A program made the translations under genes and the position numbers. The notes under the pieces were generated by a model, which was not told the origin of the DNA, did not search any database, and worked only from the letters and a program-made list of their open reading frames with translations. DNA of 9,302 bases from positions 1 through 9,302 of the forward strand of contig JAITOJ010000130.1 in the NCBI GenBank assembly GCA_031290005.1, given 5' to 3'. This document shows, in pieces, positions 6,944 to 9,302 of the stretch (positions are counted from its first letter, which is position 1; the number at the start of each line of letters is the position of its first letter). Source of the DNA: Treponema sp. (GTDB taxonomy: Bacteria > Spirochaetota > Spirochaetia > Treponematales > Treponemataceae).

Positions 6944-7254
6944 GTTATGGCTTTGATATTTTGCGCCGCTTCTTCTGTCCCATCGGTTTTTCCGGTATCA
7001 GGGTGGTATTTTTTCAAAAGTGTATGGTATGCCCGGCGGCAGGTTTTGAGATCAGGGACGACCGCCAGATCCTGAAATTGCAGGGTCTGAAAATCCGTGA
7101 AGAGGGCAGGGGGGATCTTGGGCGGGACCGGCTTTTCGGTTTTTGGGGCGGCCTCAACAGGTTTCGCGGCTTTCTGTTTTTTTCTGATCGGCGGCAAATC
7201 CCCGGTTTCCAGATATTCAGTAAGTAACGTGCCTAATTTGTCGTACATTCCCAT
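6895..7254 (-). CDS. Small J-domain (DnaJ-like) protein
   Basis: A 119-residue protein with the J-domain at its C-terminus (about 62-113), including the HPD motif at 84-86 within KKYHPDTGK, which is needed to stimulate Hsp70/DnaK ATPase. The N-terminus (1-20) is a short hydrophobic/acidic helix, followed by a Lys/Pro/Ala-rich linker (about 21-50). The Gly/Phe region, zinc fingers and substrate domain of true DnaJ are absent, so it is a specialised co-chaperone and not DnaJ itself. The start at 7254 is chosen because GAGGGG lies 7 nt upstream. An ATG at 7269 overlaps the thpR stop as ATGA and would add 5 residues. It follows thpR in the same operon and overlaps rnhB convergently. Its client is unknown. 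Confidence 0.85.
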   Translation of the reverse strand: MGMYDKLGTLLTEYLETGDLPPIRKKQKAAKPVEAAPKTEKPVPPKIPPALFTDFQTLQFQDLAVVPDLKTCRRAYHTLLKKYHPDTGKTDGTEEAAQNIKAITQAFRNIEEWYAKLIR

Positions 7255-7265
7255 GTTCACGCCCC

Positions 7266-7880
7266 TCATAACAGGTATATTCCCAGGGGCGTATATCTGG
7301 GGCCGGCGCCCCGTCCGCCGCCTGACAAATCGGACTTGAACAGGGCCGCTGTTTCTGCCATTCCTGTTGTCTTAACCGGGAACGGTTCTCCGGCAGTTTC
7401 AGCGGGGATACTGCCTTTATTGCCTTTTCGTGCCAGGGTGATGTGCGGGGTGTATTGGCGCTTCTCTTTTGGCCTGAAGGGATATCCTTCCCGTTTGCCG
7501 GTTTCCGCCAGGGCGTCTTCAAACCGGGTGGCAAGGCCCGCTATTCGTTCCGCACCATGGGCAATTTCAAGGGCCAGAGTATTTACCCGGTGAAAGTCAA
7601 CCCGGCCATTTCCCCGGTGCGCGCTCTTGGGCAGTAGAATGGCGCTTTCAGTATCAAACGCAATGGGCGATTCGTCCCGCACAGCCTGGGTAAGGGCTTG
7701 CTGCGCAAGAACCGCCTCCCGGTCATCAAGTTCGCCCAGAAAAGCCAGGGTTATGTGCAGAGGCAGGTTTACTTCGGTCACCCAGCGCCAATGAGGGTAC
7801 ATATCCCGCAAAATCCGCAGGTCTTCCTCGGCCTGTTCAAGAAAGTCGGGAGGCAGGGGCAGGGCAATGAATATTCGCAT
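7266..7880 (-). CDS. thpR: RNA 2',3'-cyclic phosphodiesterase (2H family, 2'-5' RNA ligase-like)
   Basis: A 204-residue 2H phosphoesterase. The N-terminus MRIFIALPLP is typical, and both catalytic His-x-Thr motifs are present: HITLAFLG (42-49) and HITLARKG (146-153). Family members hydrolyse 2',3'-cyclic phosphate RNA ends and can join 2'-5' RNA in vitro; the cellular role is unsettled. The frame stays open to an ATG at 7940, but the family N-terminus and the promoter both support 7880. Its -10 box ends 7 nt before that ATG and no Shine-Dalgarno is present. The TGA overlaps a possible ATG of the J-domain gene, so the two are co-transcribed. Confidence 0.93.
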   Translation of the reverse strand: MRIFIALPLPPDFLEQAEEDLRILRDMYPHWRWVTEVNLPLHITLAFLGELDDREAVLAQQALTQAVRDESPIAFDTESAILLPKSAHRGNGRVDFHRVNTLALEIAHGAERIAGLATRFEDALAETGKREGYPFRPKEKRQYTPHITLARKGNKGSIPAETAGEPFPVKTTGMAETAALFKSDLSGGGRGAGPRYTPLGIYLL

Positions 7881-7887
7881 GGAGAAT

Positions 7888-7896
7888 AGTATAGCA
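7888..7896 (-). promoter_or_regulatory. Extended -10 promoter of thpR, predicted leaderless
   Basis: On the minus strand TGC-TATACT (7896 to 7888) is followed by 7 nt and the thpR ATG. The spacer upstream is almost pure T (T7-A-T7 on the minus strand, plus-strand 7896-7910), and the -35 position holds only a weak CAAACA (3 of 6). The extended -10 probably compensates. The 9-mer equals the one before the phosphoribosyltransferase gene. Confidence 0.6.
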
Positions 7897-7933
7897 AAAA
7901 AATAAAAAAATGTTTGATTTCCCGTGTTTTCGC

Positions 7934-7970
7934 TTGACAATATCCTATTAAAACTATAGGTTTAGTAAAC
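7934..7970 (+). promoter_or_regulatory. Promoter and possible operator of the broken lipoprotein gene
   Basis: A perfect -35 TTGACA (7934-7939) is followed by TATAGG (7955-7960, 15-bp spacer) or TAGGTT (7957-7962, 17-bp spacer). An 11-base inverted repeat, GTTTA-G-TAAAC (7960-7970), lies across the expected transcription start and could be a small operator. The downstream leader of about 40 nt contains T8 (7991-7998) directly before AGGAG (7999-8003), which lies 6 nt from the ATG at 8010. This is a conventional leader with a strong ribosome binding site. The operator is speculative. Confidence 0.5.
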
Positions 7971-8009
7971 AAAACATGGTTTCGTATATCTTTTTTTTAG
8001 GAGTTTGTT

Positions 8010-8931
8010 ATGAAAAAACGAGTATGGTTTTTGCTTCCTTTGACAGTCCTGTTTTTCATGGCCTGCCAATTGAACACGCCGGAACGAACCCCGGACGCGC
8101 GCTTTGTGACACAGACCACGGAGCCGAACTGCGGGGGCTTTACCACGGTGTACTACCAGTCTCAAGGAGGGGAAATACAGCGCCGGTGATGAAGCGGAGG
8201 ATAAGACCTTTGTCAGCGGCGTGTATGACCAAATCACGTTTGGGGATAATCCCTATAGCCAAATTCCGCAATTTCCTGGCCTGGAAGATGGTTCCAATCC
8301 GGCCAAGATGATGCAGTATTTGAAGGAGGCTGTCGGAGACCCGGGACTGTTCTATCTGAACCCGGATAATGAGGCGTTCCAGGCGATCGCGGGCCTGATT
8401 CAACAGTATGAGTACAGCATTGCGCCGATTCTGGGCAGGGCATCAGAAATTGCCGCCCATTACCAGGGCACTTCCGACGGACAGACGGAACTGGGGCTCG
8501 CGTATTATTTCCAAACCGGACAAGCGGCGGCTCCCGCTGACCCCGCGTTTTTAGCCTGGGCGAATGACTACGTATACAGCAAGATTGACCAAGCCGCAAA
8601 GGACATCGCTAAACAGGACGTTGTCTTTGGTTACGACCTTACCTTTGAATTCGAAGCAAGCCTGAGCAATATACCCCTGGACAAGAACCAGAAACTCCTC
8701 TTTGCCGCGGGCCTGCCTTTCACCTACAAATACAGTCCGGGCACCGTAGTGGGTTTTGAGGAAGCAACGGAAAATTACGGGTTTACCATCAGCCCCTACG
8801 CTTCGCTCTTTCTGACCAATCTGGCCCTGCCAATCCAACTGCAATTGGGTTATACCATTCCGGTATTCGGGAACAACAGCGCCGCCCGGCATATCTTTGC
8901 CTTTCAGGCAAAATTCTTCTTCAAGTTTTAA
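8010..8931 (+). pseudogene. Lipoprotein / outer-membrane-type protein gene split by a frameshift
   Basis: Reading starts at the ATG at 8010 behind AGGAG. It gives a lipoprotein signal: MKKR, a hydrophobic core and FFMAC, with Cys19 as the lipidation site (relaxed, Phe at -4 and -3 as often in spirochaetes). This frame continues to about YYQS and stops at the TGA at 8187-8189 after 59 residues. From about 8160 sensible coding sequence continues one base later as KEGKYSAGDEAEDKTF into the long frame ending at 8931. That frame has no good start of its own, so the two pieces look like one former gene of about 306 codons. The break lies where both frames are open, most likely 8155-8175. A real mutation, a sequencing error or recoding cannot be told apart here. 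No family was recognised. Confidence 0.7.
8221..8931 (+). CDS. 3' part of the broken gene: protein with likely beta-barrel C-terminus
   Basis: This frame is open from 8110, and its first usable start codon is the GTG at 8221, which has no Shine-Dalgarno. It would give 236 residues and may be annotated as a free-standing hypothetical protein. The first half is acidic and helix-like (EAFQAIAGLIQQYEYSIAPILGR in two stretches, then IDQAAKDIAKQ). The second half alternates hydrophobic and polar residues in strand-like segments (VVFGYDLTFEFEASLS, LLFAAGLPFTYKYS, ISPYASLFLTN, IQLQLGYTIPVF) and ends FQAKFFFKF with a terminal Phe, as in proteins inserted by the BAM machinery. An outer-membrane barrel is inferred from this pattern only. 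It is more likely the C-terminal part of the lipoprotein gene beginning at 8010. Confidence 0.55.
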   Translation: MYDQITFGDNPYSQIPQFPGLEDGSNPAKMMQYLKEAVGDPGLFYLNPDNEAFQAIAGLIQQYEYSIAPILGRASEIAAHYQGTSDGQTELGLAYYFQTGQAAAPADPAFLAWANDYVYSKIDQAAKDIAKQDVVFGYDLTFEFEASLSNIPLDKNQKLLFAAGLPFTYKYSPGTVVGFEEATENYGFTISPYASLFLTNLALPIQLQLGYTIPVFGNNSAARHIFAFQAKFFFKF

Positions 8932-8940
8932 GGCGGCCGA

Positions 8941-8973
8941 AGAAGCCCCGTCCGTTAGGGCGGGGCTTCTTTT
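8941..8973 (+). terminator. Strong intrinsic terminator
   Basis: AGAAGCCCCGTCC (8941-8953) pairs with GGGCGGGGCTTCT (8958-8970) around the tetraloop GTTA, giving a 13-bp GC-rich stem with one G-T wobble, followed by a short T run. It starts 10 nt after the TAA at 8931, so it ends the broken lipoprotein transcription unit and separates it from the DUF4160 gene. Confidence 0.92.
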
Positions 8974-9041
8974 AGTGCCGAAGCGGTTGAATCTGTATCA
9001 GCCGCCGGTTAATTGCCGCTTTTTATTTGGCTTTTGTAAAT

Positions 9042-9091
9042 TTGACAATCCTCAACAAATATGGCATATTTTATGTAACAAAAATAAGGAG
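9042..9091 (+). promoter_or_regulatory. Promoter and ribosome binding site of the DUF4160/DUF2442 pair
   Basis: TTGACA (9042-9047), a 17-bp spacer and CATATT (9065-9070, 4 of 6), preceded by TGG as an extended -10. The leader of about 20 nt carries AAGGAG (9086-9091), 6 nt before the ATG at 9098. Unlike the leaderless promoters elsewhere in the window, this is a conventional arrangement. Confidence 0.55.
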
Positions 9092-9097
9092 TTGGCA

Positions 9098-9232
9098 ATG
9101 CCGGAAATAAGCCTATTTTATGGAATACGGATTACCATGAATTGGGACGAACATAATCCCCCGCATTTTCATGTGAAATATGTAGAATACAAAGACAGCA
9201 AACCGCTGAATGAAATTCAGCCATTAATATAG
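9098..9232 (+). CDS. Shortened DUF4160 protein
   Basis: The 44-residue product starts MPEISLFYGI and contains NPPHFHVKY, the hallmark of the DUF4160 family, whose members usually have about 80-90 residues. It then jumps from YVEYKD to SKPLNEIQPLI, which resembles the family's usual C-terminal end (K-P-x-x-I-x-P-L). The central 40 or so residues seem to be missing through an in-frame internal deletion, so the product is probably non-functional or altered. AAGGAG lies 6 nt upstream. It is followed by a DUF2442-like gene, the typical partner of this family. Such pairs are often listed as small accessory, toxin-antitoxin-like modules, but their function is unproven. An upstream extension of the frame to 8897 crosses the terminator and is not coding. 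Confidence 0.7.
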   Translation: MPEISLFYGIRITMNWDEHNPPHFHVKYVEYKDSKPLNEIQPLI

Positions 9233-9252
9233 GGTACAGAAGGACGTGCACA

Positions 9253-9302
9253 ATGAATACTGAATATTTCTGGCCGAAAGTCGTACAAGTAGTACCGGCA
9301 AA
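9253..9302 (+). CDS. DUF2442-like protein, N-terminal fragment (runs off window)
   Basis: Only 16 codons are visible: MNTEYFWPKVVQVVPA. AGAAGGA (9238-9244) lies 8 nt before the ATG at 9253. The W-P-K-V-V-x-V-x-P start and the position directly after a DUF4160 gene match DUF2442 proteins, which commonly follow DUF4160. The reading is limited by the short visible length, and nothing can be said about whether the rest is intact. Confidence 0.6.
   Translation, partial: MNTEYFWPKVVQVVPA

Noticed and set aside
7881..7940. N-terminal extension of ThpR to the ATG at 7940
   Set aside because: The family begins at MRIFIALP; the extension would be encoded by the promoter and the A/T tracts.
8169..8172. 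Phase variation through a G run at the frameshift
   Set aside because: Only four Gs; homopolymeric switching normally needs a much longer tract.
8164..8189. prfB-like programmed +1 frameshift in the lipoprotein gene
   Set aside because: The Shine-Dalgarno-like string is about 14 nt or more from the stop, not the roughly 3 nt before a slippery codon seen in prfB, and no slippery codon is evident. Kept only as a remote alternative.
7976..8311. Open frame covering the lipoprotein gene in a third frame
   Set aside because: Composition is unlike a real protein, it has no ribosome site, and it overlaps the better supported lipoprotein signal.
8897..9232. Long plus-strand frame extending the DUF4160 gene upstream to 8897
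   Set aside because: It crosses the intrinsic terminator and the promoter region and starts inside the preceding coding region; only the part from 9098 has a ribosome site and family similarity.
1..9302. CRISPR array, tRNA/rRNA genes, insertion sequences or attachment sites
   Set aside because: No regularly spaced repeats, terminal inverted repeats, transposase motifs or recognisable RNA genes were seen on either strand by eye.

Overview
The window looks like chromosomal DNA of a Treponema-type spirochaete. This is inferred from the moderately GC-rich composition, the fused AroD-AroE enzyme, a stand-alone membrane PASTA protein behind def-fmt, the AAA-ATPase-like/PDDEXK_9 family at the left edge, and a lipoprotein with a relaxed lipobox. 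The genus is inference; no rRNA gene is present to settle it. Most of the window is housekeeping. Three of the accessory genes are damaged.

Layout. 1-662 is the 3' part of an AAA-ATPase-like/PD-(D/E)XK gene cut by the window edge. 715-806 holds two short, out-of-frame scraps of a second member of that family. 890-3443 is a plus-strand operon: peptide deformylase (def), Met-tRNA formyltransferase (fmt) and a one-pass membrane PASTA protein. Facing it on the minus strand (5695-3490) is an overlapping pair: a fused 3-dehydroquinate dehydratase/shikimate dehydrogenase, then ribose-5-phosphate isomerase A. Divergent from it, with only 45 nt between start codons, are a purine-type phosphoribosyltransferase and RNase HII (5741-6943). 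RNase HII overlaps tail-to-tail with a minus-strand pair (7880-6895): RNA 2',3'-cyclic phosphodiesterase ThpR and a small J-domain protein. From 8010 the plus strand carries a lipoprotein/outer-membrane-type gene broken by a frameshift, a strong intrinsic terminator (8941-8973), an internally shortened DUF4160 gene, and the start of a DUF2442-like gene that runs off the window.

How genes work together. def and fmt add and later remove the N-formyl group of initiator methionine. RpiA belongs to the pentose phosphate pathway, which also yields erythrose-4-phosphate, the entry substrate of the shikimate pathway served by AroDE. The phosphoribosyltransferase and RNase HII form a loose nucleotide/nucleic-acid pair.

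Most notable signal. Four genes at the head of their transcription units (def, aroDE, the phosphoribosyltransferase and thpR) have a good -10 box ending only 6-7 nt before the ATG and no Shine-Dalgarno, so their mRNAs should be leaderless. Most genes inside operons, and the two accessory genes on the right, have normal Shine-Dalgarno sequences. I found no complete new defence or mobile system.
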